A stretch of DNA of 64,000 nucleotides from Sphingobium sp. KCTC 72723 (GCF_014280435.1 NZ_CP060388.1:2294001-2358000); one strand, 5' to 3'; counted from the first letter of the stretch, positions 19,444 through 28,749 are shown. Made by a program: numbers and translations. The notes: generated by a model not told the origin, from the letters alone.

Positions 19444-20733
19444 TTAGTTCGACCCTTTGGCAAGCCGTGCGATAAAAAATCCGTCCGCGCCGCCGGTATC
19501 GGCCAGCGTGTCGGGCAGGGTCCGCAGCCAGCCCTGCGCCGTGGGCGCGATGCCGACGGGCAATTCGTCCACCTGTGCAGGCACAAGCGAGAAATCGGGC
19601 CGTGCGGTCAGGAAGCGGGCAAGCTGCTCCTCCCCCTCAGCCTGTTCCAGCGAACAGGTGGCGTAGACGATCCGCCCGCCCGGTTTCAGCCAGTCGGCTG
19701 CGCGCGCCAGCAATTCCGTTTGCAGATCGGCAAGGTCAGCGATCTGGCGCGGGCCGATGCGGTACAGCACGTCGGGATGGCGGCGATAAATGCCCGTCGC
19801 GGTGCAGGGCGCGTCGAGCAATATCGCATCGACCGGCGCGTCGGGTTCCCAGTTGCGCAGGTCCGCCTGCACCACATCGGCCGACAGGGTGGTGCGGGTC
19901 AGGTTTTCCGTCAGGCGCTCCATGCGCTTTTTCGACTGGTCGATGGCGGTGACCTGCCATCCCGCCGCTGCCAGCTGCATCGTCTTGCCACCTGGCGCGG
20001 CGCACAGGTCGAGCGCGCTGCGCCCCTCCCCCGCGCCCAGCAACCGCGCCGCGCAGGATGCGGCAATATCCTGCACCCACCACGCGCCATCGGCAAAGCC
20101 GGGCAGGTCAGTGATGTTGGCCCCTTCGGGCAGGCGGACATGACCGGGGGCCAGGCTGGTGCCGCCTAGCTGTTCGGCCCAGTGCGCGGTGGCGGCGCTG
20201 TCCCGCAGCGACACGTCCACTGGCGGGCGCACGGCATAGGCGCGCGCGGCGGCCTCCACCATCGACGCGCCCCATTGCCCTTCCCAGCGGGCAGCAACTT
20301 CGCGCGGCAGGGTCGGCGGATTGGGCAATGCCGGCTGCGCGCGCGTGACTGTGCCGAACACGCCGTGGACCAGCTTGCGCGGGCCGCCATCTACCAGCGG
20401 CAGCGCGGTGGCGACCGCGGCATGGGGAGCCGTCCCCAACACCAGCACCTGCACCAGCGCGATGCGCAGCACCATCCGCGCCTTTGCGTCGTCGGGCAGC
20501 AATGTTTTCGTCGCGCCGTCGATCAGCGCGTCGAGGTCCGGCAGATGGCGCAGCACTTCGGCAGCGATGGCATGGACCAGCGCGCGGTCGGCCCGGTCGG
20601 CCAGCCCCTGACATGCGCCATGCAGCGCGATTTCCAGCGGATCGCCGCGCCGCATGACGGCATCGAGCAATTTGAGCGCAGCCCGGCGCGCGGGCAGGCC
20701 GGGGACATCATCGGGACGGGGAGGTTTAGCCAT
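19444..20733 (-). CDS. rsmB: 16S rRNA (cytosine-967-C5)-methyltransferase RsmB
   Basis: RsmB methylates C967 of 16S rRNA with S-adenosylmethionine. The 429-residue protein has an N-terminal NusB-like RNA-binding domain (residues about 10-130) and a C-terminal Rossmann methyltransferase. The SAM site is LDLCAAPGGKTMQLAAAG. Motif IV is LLDAPCTATG and motif VI, with the nucleophilic cysteine, is YATCSLEQAEGEEQ. All m5C methyltransferase landmarks are intact. It is transcribed divergently from the SDHAF4-like gene across about 150 GC-rich bases that must hold both promoters. Confidence 0.94.
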   Translation of the reverse strand: MAKPPRPDDVPGLPARRAALKLLDAVMRRGDPLEIALHGACQGLADRADRALVHAIAAEVLRHLPDLDALIDGATKTLLPDDAKARMVLRIALVQVLVLGTAPHAAVATALPLVDGGPRKLVHGVFGTVTRAQPALPNPPTLPREVAARWEGQWGASMVEAAARAYAVRPPVDVSLRDSAATAHWAEQLGGTSLAPGHVRLPEGANITDLPGFADGAWWVQDIAASCAARLLGAGEGRSALDLCAAPGGKTMQLAAAGWQVTAIDQSKKRMERLTENLTRTTLSADVVQADLRNWEPDAPVDAILLDAPCTATGIYRRHPDVLYRIGPRQIADLADLQTELLARAADWLKPGGRIVYATCSLEQAEGEEQLARFLTARPDFSLVPAQVDELPVGIAPTAQGWLRTLPDTLADTGGADGFFIARLAKGSN

Positions 20734-20885
20734 TTGGCTGCGCCTAGTGCATTTCAGGACGATAAAGAAGATGCAAGATCGGCCGGTCGCGGGACAGCGC
20801 CCTTGCGCTTGCGCGCGCGCCCGCCCAAATGACGCTTTGCAACAGGCGCGCGGACAATGCGCGCGATTGAAGAAAGGCGGCTTTC

Positions 20886-21059
20886 ATGGGACTTTATAAC
20901 GGCAAGCGCCCGGCGCATGTCCAGCCGCCCGCGCATCTTTCCAAAAGCCCGCCGGTGCCGCAACCCGACCCGATCGACGCGCCATCGCGGCATCAGGAAG
21001 ACCTTAGCCCGGTGCGCTATGGCGACTGGGAGCGCAAGGGAATCGCGATTGATTTCTGA
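20886..21059 (+). CDS. DUF1674 protein, SDHAF4-like succinate dehydrogenase assembly factor
   Basis: A 57-residue gene. The protein begins MGLYNGKRPAHVQPPA, has a proline-rich middle, and ends in the family signature LSPVRYGDWERKGIAIDF. This C-terminal motif defines DUF1674, whose eukaryotic member SDHAF4 helps assemble flavinylated SdhA. Bacterial members are believed to do the same for succinate dehydrogenase. GAAAGG precedes the ATG by a normal distance. It is divergent from rsmB. The sdh genes are not in this window. Confidence 0.88.
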   Translation: MGLYNGKRPAHVQPPAHLSKSPPVPQPDPIDAPSRHQEDLSPVRYGDWERKGIAIDF

Positions 21060-21200
21060 ACCATAACGGCCCCGACTCCATTCACCGGGGATTTTGCACG
21101 CCTGCCGCTGGCCTGTGGCACCCGCACGGGGAGCGCAGTGGCCCCCTATGGTCTTTTCCCCCGCCGCCTGCGCAGCATTGCGCCGAGGGAGAAAAAGAGC

Positions 21201-21668
21201 GTGGGCGTGCAACTTGTTTCGGACAATCATATGAAAGCGGTGGCGGATTATACGCCGGAGGACGCAGCGCTGCTATGCGCTGTGGGGCGGCTGGTATGCG
21301 CCTGGACCATGTTGGAACAAAGCCTGGAGGCCAAGATCGTGCTGTTGCGCGATGCGATGGGCGACGTGCGTACGGTGGGCGCGCGCACCCGGCCGACCAT
21401 GGCGAAGCTGATGACGGAAATGCGCACGATGGTAGCGATGCGGGACCGGCGCAACGCCGCGGCATTGACCCAGATTGCCGAAATCGAACGCGACATGCAG
21501 CGTATCGACCGCTTTCGCGCCTTGATCATTCAGGGATTCCATCATCCCGAACCGGGCGGTTTTACTTGCCGCGATCAAAGAAATGTTCACCAATATGTGA
21601 CATTGGAAACGCTCAATAGTGAAATAGAGGCACTGGAGGCCGTGGCCAGCCGATTGCTGGCAGTGTGA
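21201..21668 (+). CDS. Conserved hypothetical protein, predicted helical
   Basis: A 155-residue protein not assigned to a known family. It looks largely alpha-helical, with a middle rich in Arg, Met and Ala (KLMTEMRTMVAMRDRRNAAA, then IAEIERDMQRIDRFRALIIQ) and a short HHPEPGGFTC loop. No signal peptide or membrane segment is seen. The GTG at 21201 is preferred because GAGGGAG lies 9 bases upstream; ATG 21231 is an alternative. It is flanked by the SDHAF4-like gene and galU, on the same strand. Function is not inferable. Confidence 0.6.
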   Translation: MGVQLVSDNHMKAVADYTPEDAALLCAVGRLVCAWTMLEQSLEAKIVLLRDAMGDVRTVGARTRPTMAKLMTEMRTMVAMRDRRNAAALTQIAEIERDMQRIDRFRALIIQGFHHPEPGGFTCRDQRNVHQYVTLETLNSEIEALEAVASRLLAV

Positions 21669-21756
21669 TCTGCCGATCATATCGCTGCCTATCTGCTTGA
21701 CCTTTTTCGCACGCGCGGCAAACCAGCCTTGAATCTAGGGCAATGGGGTATCAGTC

Positions 21757-22632
21757 TTGAATAAACCGATTCGCAAAGCCATTTTTCCGGTTGCCGGCCT
21801 TGGCACCCGTTTTCTGCCAGCCACCAAATCCGTGCCAAAGGAATTGCTGCCGGTCGTCGACCGTCCGCTGATCCAATATGCGGTCGATGAAGCGCGCGAG
21901 GCCGGGATCGAGCAAATGATCTTCGTCACCGGGCGCGGCAAAGGCGCGATCGAGGATTATTTCGACATCGCGTTCGAATGCGAAACCTTGCAGCGTGAGC
22001 GCGGCAAGGATCTGTCGGCGCTGGAAGGCACGCGGCTTGCGCCGGGCAATGCGGTATTCCTGCGCCAGCAGGAATCGCTGGGTCTGGGCCATGCCATCTG
22101 GGTCGCGCGCGACATTATCGGCGACGAACCTTTCGCCATCCTGCTGCCCGACGAATTCATGAAAGGCACGCCGGGCAATGGCTGCATGAAGCAGATGGTC
22201 GACGCCTATAACAAGGTCGGCGGCAATCTGGTCTGCGCGCTGGAAATTCCGATGGAACAGACGCCAAGCTATGGCGTGATCGATCCGGGTGCGCGCGACG
22301 GCGTGCTGACGGAAGTGAAGGGGCTGGTCGAAAAGCCTGCCGCCGGGACCGCGCCGTCCAACCTGATCCTGCCGGGCCGCTACATCCTGCAACCCGACGT
22401 GATGAAGATATTGGAAACGCAGGAGAAGGGCGCGGGTGGGGAAATCCAGCTGACCGACGCCATGGCGCAGATGATCGGTCGCCAGCCTTTCCATGGCGTG
22501 ACTTTCGACGGGCGGCGTTTCGATTGTGGATCGAAGGCCGGCTATATCGAAGCCAATCTGGCGCTGGCGCTGGAGCGGGACGATCTTGGCGCGCACATCC
22601 GCGCCTTTGCGACGGAAGAACTGGCGCGCTGA
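21757..22632 (+). CDS. galU: UTP-glucose-1-phosphate uridylyltransferase
   Basis: GalU makes UDP-glucose for exopolysaccharide, lipid and glycan synthesis. The 291-residue protein begins with the nucleotidyltransferase motif FPVAGLGTRFLPATKSVPKE, followed by PVVDRPLIQYAVDEA and the active-site ILLPDEF. Length is typical. The start is TTG at 21757, because the frame at that point gives the family N-terminus MNKPIRKA, and GGGG lies about 8 bases upstream. A symmetric hairpin ends the gene before the convergent ssb. Confidence 0.95.
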   Translation: MNKPIRKAIFPVAGLGTRFLPATKSVPKELLPVVDRPLIQYAVDEAREAGIEQMIFVTGRGKGAIEDYFDIAFECETLQRERGKDLSALEGTRLAPGNAVFLRQQESLGLGHAIWVARDIIGDEPFAILLPDEFMKGTPGNGCMKQMVDAYNKVGGNLVCALEIPMEQTPSYGVIDPGARDGVLTEVKGLVEKPAAGTAPSNLILPGRYILQPDVMKILETQEKGAGGEIQLTDAMAQMIGRQPFHGVTFDGRRFDCGSKAGYIEANLALALERDDLGAHIRAFATEELAR

Positions 22633-22639
22633 GATGCAA

Positions 22640-22666
22640 AAATCCTCCCCTGCAAGGGGAGGATTT
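22640..22666. terminator. Bidirectional terminator between galU and ssb
   Basis: A perfect 11-bp stem AAATCCTCCCC / GGGGAGGATTT around the loop TGCAA, with A and T runs on both sides. It serves the two convergent genes. The same core hairpin is the last part of the composite repeats at 2992-3107 and 28186-28302. Confidence 0.88.
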
Positions 22667-22674
22667 ATTGCCGA

Positions 22675-23247
22675 TCAGAACGGCACTTCGTCGTCCAGAT
22701 CATTGTCGAAATTGGGACCGCCCGCGCCGCCGCGCGCCGCGCCTGAACCACCGCCCGACGAGCGCCCGCCGCCGCCACCAAAGCCGCCGCCGCTGTTACC
22801 GCCGCCGAAATCATCATAGCCGCCCGACGAAGCGCCCCAATCGCTGACGCCCTGCTGCGAACGGCCACCGCCGCCGCCGCCCTGACCGCCACCGGGCGCG
22901 CCGTCCAGCATCGTCAGGACTGCGCCCGGACCCTGCACCATGACTTCGGTCGAATAGCGGTCATTGCCGCTCTGGTCCTGCCATTTGCGGGTGCGCAACT
23001 GGCCCTCGATATAGATTTTCGATCCCTTGCGCAGGAATCGTTCGGCCACGCCGACCAGCCCTTCGCCGCCGATGACGACGGTGTGCCATTCGGTGCGCTC
23101 TTTCTTCTCGCCGCTGTTGCGATCTTTCCAGCTTTCGGACGTGGCGATCCGCAAATTGCATATCTTGCCGCCATTCTGGAAGCTCTTGACCTCCGGGTCC
23201 GCGCCCAGATTACCGACCAGAATGACTTTGTTGACAGACCCTGCCAT
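22675..23247 (-). CDS. ssb: Single-stranded DNA-binding protein
   Basis: SSB binds single-stranded DNA during replication, repair and recombination. The 190-residue protein has the OB-fold in residues 1-110 ([43 protein letters not shown]). A long glycine-rich linker follows, with tandem GGG runs. It ends in the acidic tip DLDDEVPF, which binds partner proteins. All expected parts are present. It converges on galU. Confidence 0.97.
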   Translation of the reverse strand: MAGSVNKVILVGNLGADPEVKSFQNGGKICNLRIATSESWKDRNSGEKKERTEWHTVVIGGEGLVGVAERFLRKGSKIYIEGQLRTRKWQDQSGNDRYSTEVMVQGPGAVLTMLDGAPGGGQGGGGGGRSQQGVSDWGASSGGYDDFGGGNSGGGFGGGGGRSSGGGSGAARGGAGGPNFDNDLDDEVPF

Positions 23248-23277
23248 GATTCCTCCGAAACCTTTTGAAGCGGCCTC

Positions 23278-25134
23278 TTATAAGCCCGCAGCGCGCGCCG
23301 TCCAGTAAGTCACGCCCGCCGCGACATAGGCCAGCGCGAAGAGATAGCCCAGCATGAACAACGGCCATTTCCAGCCATTGGTTTCGCGCCGCGTGACCGC
23401 GATGGTCGAAATGCACTGCGGCGCGAAGATGAACCAGGCAAGGAAGGCCAGCGCAGTGGGCAGCGGCCACTGGTCTTTCAGCCGGTCGCCAAGACTGCGT
23501 TCCAACAGCGCTTCGTCGTCGCCCGCGTCGATCGAATAGACCGTGGCAAGCGCGGACACGGCGACTTCGCGCGCCGCCATGGCCGGAATCAGCGCCAGCG
23601 AAATGTCGCGGTTGAAACCGATCGGCTCCAATATGACGTTGAGGCCACCGGCGATCCGGCCCGCGATCGAATAATCGACCTGGCTGACCGGGCTGCCGTC
23701 CGGCACTTTGGGGAAGGACAGCAGCAGCCACAGGATGACGGTGGAGGCAAAGATGATCGTGCCTGCGCGCTTGAGGAAGGTCACCGCGCGCTGCCACAGG
23801 CCCAGCAAAATATCCTGTGGGTGGGGCCATTGATATTTGGGCATTTCCATCAGGAAACCGCCGCTCACCCCCTTGGTCACGGTCATGCGCAGCACGAGCG
23901 CGACCAGCATCGCACCGACGATTCCCGCGACATAGAGGCAGAAGAGGACGAAGCCCTGCAAGCCGATGCCGGGGCCAATGTCGCGCGCGGGGATGAACGC
24001 GCCGATGATGACGGCATAGACCGGCAGCCGCGCCGAACAGGTCATCAACGGGGCGATCAGGATCGTGGTCAGACGGTCCTTGGGGTCGGCGATGGTGCGA
24101 GTCGCCATGATGCCGGGAATGGCGCAGGCGAAGGAGGAGAGGAGCGGAATGAACGCCCGGCCCGACAGGCCGACCTTTGCCATGATGCCATCCATCAGGA
24201 AGGCGGCACGGACCATATAGCCGGTCGCTTCCAGCATCAGGATGAAGAAGAACAGGATCAAAATCTGCGGCAGGAACACGATCACCGACCCGACGCCATT
24301 GATGACGCCATCGACCAGGAAGGAGCGGACAATGCCGTCGGGCAGCGCTTCGCGGGTGGCGGTAGCGGCTGCTTCGGCCAACCCCTCGATCATCGCGATC
24401 GGCGCTTCGGACCAGGCATAGACGGCCTGGAACATCACGAACAACAGCCCCAGCAACAGCGCCAGCCCGAACACAGGATGCAGCGCCACCCGGTCGACCG
24501 CAGCGGTCAGGCGGCGCGAGGGGGTTTCGCGCACGATGCCCGCACGCGCGATGCGCCGGGCTTCGGCGCGCAGCGCGTCGAAATCACGTTCCGGCGGCGG
24601 GCTATGCACGACATGCGCTGCGCCCAGCATAGCGCCCAGCGCCTCGCGCAGATGATCCAGCCCCCGCTTGCGCACTGCCACGGTGGCGATCACCGGCACG
24701 CCCAGTTCGCGCGCCAGCACGGCGGCGTCCAGTTCCAGCCCGTCGCGGGTGGCAAGATCCACCATGTTGAGCGCGACGATGGTCGGCAGGCCCAGCGCGA
24801 TCAGTTCCAGTGCGAAGCGCAGATGATTGTCCAGATTGGCGGCATCGACCACGATCACCAGCGCGTCGGGCCGTTTTTCGCCTGCCTGCCGCCCCAGCAC
24901 GACGTCGCGCGTCACCTGTTCGTCCGGGCTGCCGGGGTCCAGGCTGTAGGTGCCGGGCAGGTCGACCAGTTCGACCGGGCAGCCATCGCTCAGCGACAGG
25001 CGGCCCGCCTTGCGCTCCACGGTGACGCCGGGATAATTGCCCAGCTTTTGCCGCGCGCCGGTGAGCGCATTGAACAGCGCGCTCTTGCCCGCATTGGGAT
25101 TGCCGACCAGCGCGACGAGCGGCAGCGCGCTCAT
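23278..25134 (-). CDS. feoB: Ferrous iron transporter FeoB
   Basis: FeoB imports ferrous iron through the inner membrane using an N-terminal GTPase. The 618-residue protein has G1 GNPNAGKS (residues about 9-16), G3 DLPGTYSL and G4 NMVD, then a helical region and two Gate-type membrane blocks (FACAIPGIMATRTI is typical of the first Gate). Seven to nine membrane segments follow. The start at 25134 was chosen because the G domain begins there and its ATG overlaps the feoA stop as ATGA. No feoC is visible. Confidence 0.94.
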   Translation of the reverse strand: MSALPLVALVGNPNAGKSALFNALTGARQKLGNYPGVTVERKAGRLSLSDGCPVELVDLPGTYSLDPGSPDEQVTRDVVLGRQAGEKRPDALVIVVDAANLDNHLRFALELIALGLPTIVALNMVDLATRDGLELDAAVLARELGVPVIATVAVRKRGLDHLREALGAMLGAAHVVHSPPPERDFDALRAEARRIARAGIVRETPSRRLTAAVDRVALHPVFGLALLLGLLFVMFQAVYAWSEAPIAMIEGLAEAAATATREALPDGIVRSFLVDGVINGVGSVIVFLPQILILFFFILMLEATGYMVRAAFLMDGIMAKVGLSGRAFIPLLSSFACAIPGIMATRTIADPKDRLTTILIAPLMTCSARLPVYAVIIGAFIPARDIGPGIGLQGFVLFCLYVAGIVGAMLVALVLRMTVTKGVSGGFLMEMPKYQWPHPQDILLGLWQRAVTFLKRAGTIIFASTVILWLLLSFPKVPDGSPVSQVDYSIAGRIAGGLNVILEPIGFNRDISLALIPAMAAREVAVSALATVYSIDAGDDEALLERSLGDRLKDQWPLPTALAFLAWFIFAPQCISTIAVTRRETNGWKWPLFMLGYLFALAYVAAGVTYWTARAAGL

Positions 25135-25385
25135 GATGCAGCCTCCGGTCCCGTGCGTACCGCGATGGCGGCAGCATGGTTGCGGCGCATGGCGATGGTC
25201 ATGCGCCCGACCTTGCAGGCGATCGGTCCCCTGCCCCACAGGCCGCCATGGTGCAGCGCTTCGACGCTGGCCCCTTCGCACAGGCCAAATTCACGCAGCC
25301 TTTGCCCCTCCGCCGGGGAGAGGGCGGACCAGTCGATGGTGTCGACATAGGCAGGTTGGCGGAGCGGCAAGTCGGTCAGGCGCAC
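25131..25385 (-). CDS. feoA: FeoA family protein
   Basis: An 84-residue SH3-like FeoA protein that partners FeoB. The family pattern is visible as LREFGLCEGASVEALHHGGLW, followed by GPIACKVGRMTIAMRR. The start is GTG at 25385. The stop overlaps feoB by four bases, so both are one operon. The upstream region holds a candidate Fur site, which would repress the operon when iron is plentiful. Confidence 0.9.
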   Translation of the reverse strand: MRLTDLPLRQPAYVDTIDWSALSPAEGQRLREFGLCEGASVEALHHGGLWGRGPIACKVGRMTIAMRRNHAAAIAVRTGPEAAS

Positions 25386-25407
25386 GGCAATATATACTCA
25401 CAGTCAA

Positions 25408-25428
25408 TTGCTGCGAGTGACTATCAAT
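25408..25428 (-). promoter_or_regulatory. Candidate Fur-like iron box upstream of feoA
   Basis: On the minus strand the sequence TTGATAGTCACTCGCAGCAA lies 23 bases before the feoA start. It resembles the Fur-box pattern GATAATGATAATCATTATC in its left part and the CGCA ending seen in many Fur sites. The match is imperfect, so this is a candidate based on position and partial similarity. Confidence 0.45.
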
Positions 25429-25463
25429 ACCGATTGCCAAAGGCCAGCGCGAATCGTGTGACG

Positions 25464-26120
25464 TTATATTGCGGGGTAGCGCAAGCGTCCGACGAAACGG
25501 GCAAGGCTCAGCGTCTCGCCGCCGCCCACGCCCTTGACCTGCGCCTTGAACTTTTCGAAGCGCATCACACCCTCGATCCGCCGGGCCAGGAAAGCGCGTG
25601 TGTCGGCATGGCCCTCGCTCTCATCGTCCAGAAACACCAGCAGCGTCGCGGCATAGACCCCGGCCAGCGTCATTCGCTTGGTATAATGGGCCAGGTCCGT
25701 GGCGCTATCGCCCGCCGCGCGCCACATCACATCGGCCGCGCGCCAGCCCAGCCGGGCGGCGCGCGCCGTGTTGGTGGGAAAACTCAGGATCGCAATGGCG
25801 CGGCGCAGCGCTTCGCGATCGGGAGCCAGCAAAGTGAGCCGCGCCTCGACCAGCGCAATGATCTTTTTGCGGATCGACAGGGTAGCCAGCATTTCGGGCG
25901 GCAGCGCGTCGATCATCGCCGCGTCGATGCTGGCGAACCAGGCGTCGATCATGTCCACCGGCCCGTCGGCAAAGGCCAGTTGTGCCACATCGGCGTCCAC
26001 TTGCCTGTCCGCTGCGGCCATGGCGACCGATTCCTTGCGCCATCCATCGAACGCCGCGTTGCGCGCCAGCGCCGGGGCGAGCAGGGCGCGGATTTCGTCG
26101 AGGGTCAGATCCTGTGTCAT
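25464..26120 (-). CDS. COQ9 family protein
   Basis: A 218-residue protein of the COQ9 family, which in mitochondria and alphaproteobacteria supports ubiquinone synthesis by binding lipid intermediates and assisting COQ7. Visible are the N-terminal helical part (DEIRALLAPALARNAAFDGW), LSIRKKIIALVEARL and the C-terminal FLDDESEGHADTRAFLARRI, which are family-typical. No export signal is seen. It stands next to the DMT transporter gene on the same strand, 9 bases away, and may share its transcript. Confidence 0.88.
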   Translation of the reverse strand: MTQDLTLDEIRALLAPALARNAAFDGWRKESVAMAAADRQVDADVAQLAFADGPVDMIDAWFASIDAAMIDALPPEMLATLSIRKKIIALVEARLTLLAPDREALRRAIAILSFPTNTARAARLGWRAADVMWRAAGDSATDLAHYTKRMTLAGVYAATLLVFLDDESEGHADTRAFLARRIEGVMRFEKFKAQVKGVGGGETLSLARFVGRLRYPAI

Positions 26121-26129
26121 GCCGCCAAT

Positions 26130-27011
26130 CTAAGAGCGGACAGGCAATCGCACAAGCACCAGCGCAGCGGCCACCGCCGCCGTTCCGGCCATGTCGGTCA
26201 CGCTCAGCCATTCGCCAAACAGCATCCACCCCAGCACCGCCGACACCGCAGGTTGCAGCAACAGGCTCAACCCCAGCACCAGCGGCGAAAACCAGCCGAT
26301 CGCATAGGTCAGCAGCCCCTGCCCCACCAACTGGCTCGACAGCGCCAGCACGATCAACGGGGTCCAGTCGCCCGGCATGATCCGTTCGCCCAGCAACAGC
26401 GCGTAGGCCAGCAGCGGCGGCGCGCTCGCCACGCTGGACACTGCCAGCACCGACCAACTGTCCAGCCGCCCGCGCGCACCCTGCACGATCAGCAGATAGG
26501 CGGTGTAAAGCACGCCCGCGAGCAGGCAGAACAGGTCGCCGCGCAGATAGGCGGGCGACAATTCATAACTGCCCCCCATCATCACCAGCGCACCGATGGT
26601 CGCCAGCGCCAGCGCCGCCCCCTGCATCACCGTGGGCCGCTGGCGCAGCACCAGCAAAGCCCAGGCAGGCAGCAACAGCCCGCTCATATTGCCGAACACC
26701 GTCGCATTGGCGACTTTGGTATAGAGGATGCCGATATGCCAGGCGGCAAGATCCGCAGCAAAGAACAGACCCGACAGCAGCAGCGCCCACCATTCGCCGC
26801 GATTGGGCGGGGTGCGGCGCAGCCCCGGCGCGGCGAGCAACAGCAGGAAGGGCAGCGCCAGCGTCAATCGCCAGAAGGCCGCCGCCACCGGCCCGACATC
26901 CGACAGCCGCACCAGCACCGGGCCGAGCGGCAGGATGAGATTAGCCAGGACGAGCGCCGGAAAGGCAAGGCGCGGGATATCTTTCCGCATGTCGGGGGTT
27001 GAATGGGCCAT
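26130..27011 (-). CDS. DMT superfamily (EamA) transporter
   Basis: A 293-residue protein with about ten transmembrane helices arranged as two EamA repeats. The first repeat ends near residue 145 and the second begins at LSPAYLRGDLFCLLAGVLYT. Such proteins usually export amino acids, nucleosides or other metabolites across the inner membrane. Typical segments are GPVAAAFWRLTLALPFLLLL and LLQPAVSAVLGWMLFGEWLS near the C-terminus. It is divergent from the ene-reductase gene and precedes coq9. The substrate is unknown. Confidence 0.88.
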   Translation of the reverse strand: MAHSTPDMRKDIPRLAFPALVLANLILPLGPVLVRLSDVGPVAAAFWRLTLALPFLLLLAAPGLRRTPPNRGEWWALLLSGLFFAADLAAWHIGILYTKVANATVFGNMSGLLLPAWALLVLRQRPTVMQGAALALATIGALVMMGGSYELSPAYLRGDLFCLLAGVLYTAYLLIVQGARGRLDSWSVLAVSSVASAPPLLAYALLLGERIMPGDWTPLIVLALSSQLVGQGLLTYAIGWFSPLVLGLSLLLQPAVSAVLGWMLFGEWLSVTDMAGTAAVAAALVLVRLPVRS

Positions 27012-27080
27012 CGCGGCTCCCTAGCTGGCTTTGAGCATCAAGTCCCGTTGCATATTGCAACCTTGATCGAAGGAGATTTC

Positions 27081-28175
27081 ATGAGCAGCCTGTTCGATTC
27101 CATCCAGATTGGTGACGTTTCCGCGCCCAACCGCATCGTCATGGCACCACTGACCCGTGGCCGCGCGACCCGCGACCATGTGCCGACCCCGATCATGGTC
27201 GATTATTATCGCCAGCGCGCGTCGGCGGGCCTGATCATCAGCGAAGCGACCGGCATTTCGCGGCAGGGGCTGGGCTGGCCCTATGCGCCGGGCCTGTGGT
27301 CGGACGAGCAAGTGACGGCGTGGCAACCAGTGACGCAGGCGGTGCATGACGCGGGCGGGCGGATCATCGCCCAACTGTGGCATATGGGCCGTCAGGTACA
27401 TAGCGCGGTGACCGGCGAGCAGCCCGTATCGTCCAGCGCCACCGCCACGGCGGGCGACGCGCACACCTACGAGGGCAAGGCGCCGTTCGAAACCGCCCGG
27501 CCACTGAGCGTGGATGAGATTCCCGCGCTGATCGAGACCTATGTCGTGGCCGCGCGCAATGCCATCCGCGCCGGGTTCGACGGGGTGCAGATTCATGCCG
27601 CCAATGGCTATCTGATCGACCAGTTCCTGCGCGACAATGCCAATTTCCGCACCGACCAATATGGCGGCAGCGTGGGAAATCGCGTCCGCCTGCTCCGCGA
27701 AGTGACGCAGGCCGTGGTCGATGCGATTGGCGCGGACAAGGTATCGGTGCGCCTGTCGCCCAATGGCGATTCGCAGGGTGTGAACGACAGCGACCCCGCG
27801 CCGCTGTTCGCCCATGCCGCCGATGTGCTGAACGCGATCGGCATCGCTTCGCTCGAACTGCGCGAACCCGGCCCGGACGGCACGTTCGGCGCGACCGATG
27901 TGCCGCGCCTGTCGCCGCTGATCCGCCAGCATTTCAACGGCGTGCTGATCCTGAACAGCGATTATGACAAGGATCGGGCGCAGGCCGATCTGGCCAGTGG
28001 CCTGGCCGACGCGATCAGCTTTGGCCGTCCGCTGATGGCCAATCCCGATCTGGTCGAACGGCTGCGCCTCGACGCACCGCTCAACCCGCCGCAGGAAATG
28101 GCGACATGGTATGGGCCGGGCGTGGCAGGTTATACGGACTACCCCACGCTGGAACAGGAACGGGCGACGGCGTAA
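27081..28175 (+). CDS. Old yellow enzyme family ene-reductase (NemA-like)
   Basis: A 364-residue flavin-dependent alkene reductase of the old yellow enzyme family. These FMN enzymes reduce activated C=C bonds or nitro esters with NAD(P)H. FMN and substrate residues are seen in NRIVMAPLTRGRA, in QLWHMGRQV, and in HAANGYLIDQFL, where the conserved His and Asn bind the substrate carbonyl. The TIM-barrel ends with ISFGRPLMANPDLVERL. AAGGAG lies upstream of ATG 27081; the upstream in-frame extension was rejected. The physiological substrate is not known. Confidence 0.92.
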   Translation: MSSLFDSIQIGDVSAPNRIVMAPLTRGRATRDHVPTPIMVDYYRQRASAGLIISEATGISRQGLGWPYAPGLWSDEQVTAWQPVTQAVHDAGGRIIAQLWHMGRQVHSAVTGEQPVSSSATATAGDAHTYEGKAPFETARPLSVDEIPALIETYVVAARNAIRAGFDGVQIHAANGYLIDQFLRDNANFRTDQYGGSVGNRVRLLREVTQAVVDAIGADKVSVRLSPNGDSQGVNDSDPAPLFAHAADVLNAIGIASLELREPGPDGTFGATDVPRLSPLIRQHFNGVLILNSDYDKDRAQADLASGLADAISFGRPLMANPDLVERLRLDAPLNPPQEMATWYGPGVAGYTDYPTLEQERATA

Positions 28176-28185
28176 CCCGATCAAC

Positions 28186-28302
28186 CCTCCCCTTTTAGGG
28201 GAGGTGTCGGGCCGAAGGCCGACGGAGGGGTGTCATGCTATCGATGGGGTGACACCCCTCCACCACCGCTGCGCGGCGGTTCCCCTCCCCTTGCAGGGGA
28301 GG
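28186..28302. repeat. Composite palindromic intergenic repeat, copy 2
   Basis: It has the same architecture as the element at 2992: CCTCCCC/GGGGAGG (28186-28204), a central 11-bp stem GGAGGGGTGTC (28224-28234) with 28251-28261, and CCTCCCC/GGGGAGG (28284-28302). It fills the gap between the convergent ene-reductase and ribH genes. Confidence 0.85.
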
Positions 28303-28316
28303 ATCACTCCAGTCTC

Positions 28317-28739
28317 TTACGCGCCGAAGCGGTCCCGCAGGGCCAGCATCGCGATGGCCGCCTTGGCCGCTTCGCCGCCCTTGTCCTTTTCGGTCCGCTT
28401 CGCGCGAGTCAGTGCCTGCGCTTCATTTTCGACCGTCAAAATGCCGTTGCCGATGGCGATGGCATCCATGCTCAGCGCCATCAGACCGCGTGCGCTTTCG
28501 TTCGACACCACTTCGAAATGATAGGTTTCGCCGCGAATGACCACGCCGATGGCAATGAAGCCATCATAGCGGCCGCTTTCCGCCGCCATCGCGATCGCGC
28601 CGGGAATCTCCAGCGCGCCCGGCACCGTCACCACCTCATATTTATGCCCCGCATCGTCCAGCGCGGCAGCCGCACCCTCGATCAGCAGGTCGTTGAGATG
28701 GTCGTAGAAGCGCGCTTCGACGATCAGGAACTTGGCCAT
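28317..28739 (-). CDS. ribH: 6,7-dimethyl-8-ribityllumazine synthase
   Basis: RibH condenses 5-amino-6-ribitylamino-uracil with the RibB product to form lumazine, the penultimate step to riboflavin. The 140-residue protein has the family length. It shows [17 protein letters not shown], the [11 protein letters not shown] segment, and [14 protein letters not shown] with the catalytic His. The start at 28739 follows AAAGGA; the longer in-frame extension would overlap ribB. It is the last gene of the minus-strand riboflavin cluster. Confidence 0.95.
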   Translation of the reverse strand: MAKFLIVEARFYDHLNDLLIEGAAAALDDAGHKYEVVTVPGALEIPGAIAMAAESGRYDGFIAIGVVIRGETYHFEVVSNESARGLMALSMDAIAIGNGILTVENEAQALTRAKRTEKDKGGEAAKAAIAMLALRDRFGA

Positions 28740-28749
28740 GATATATCCT

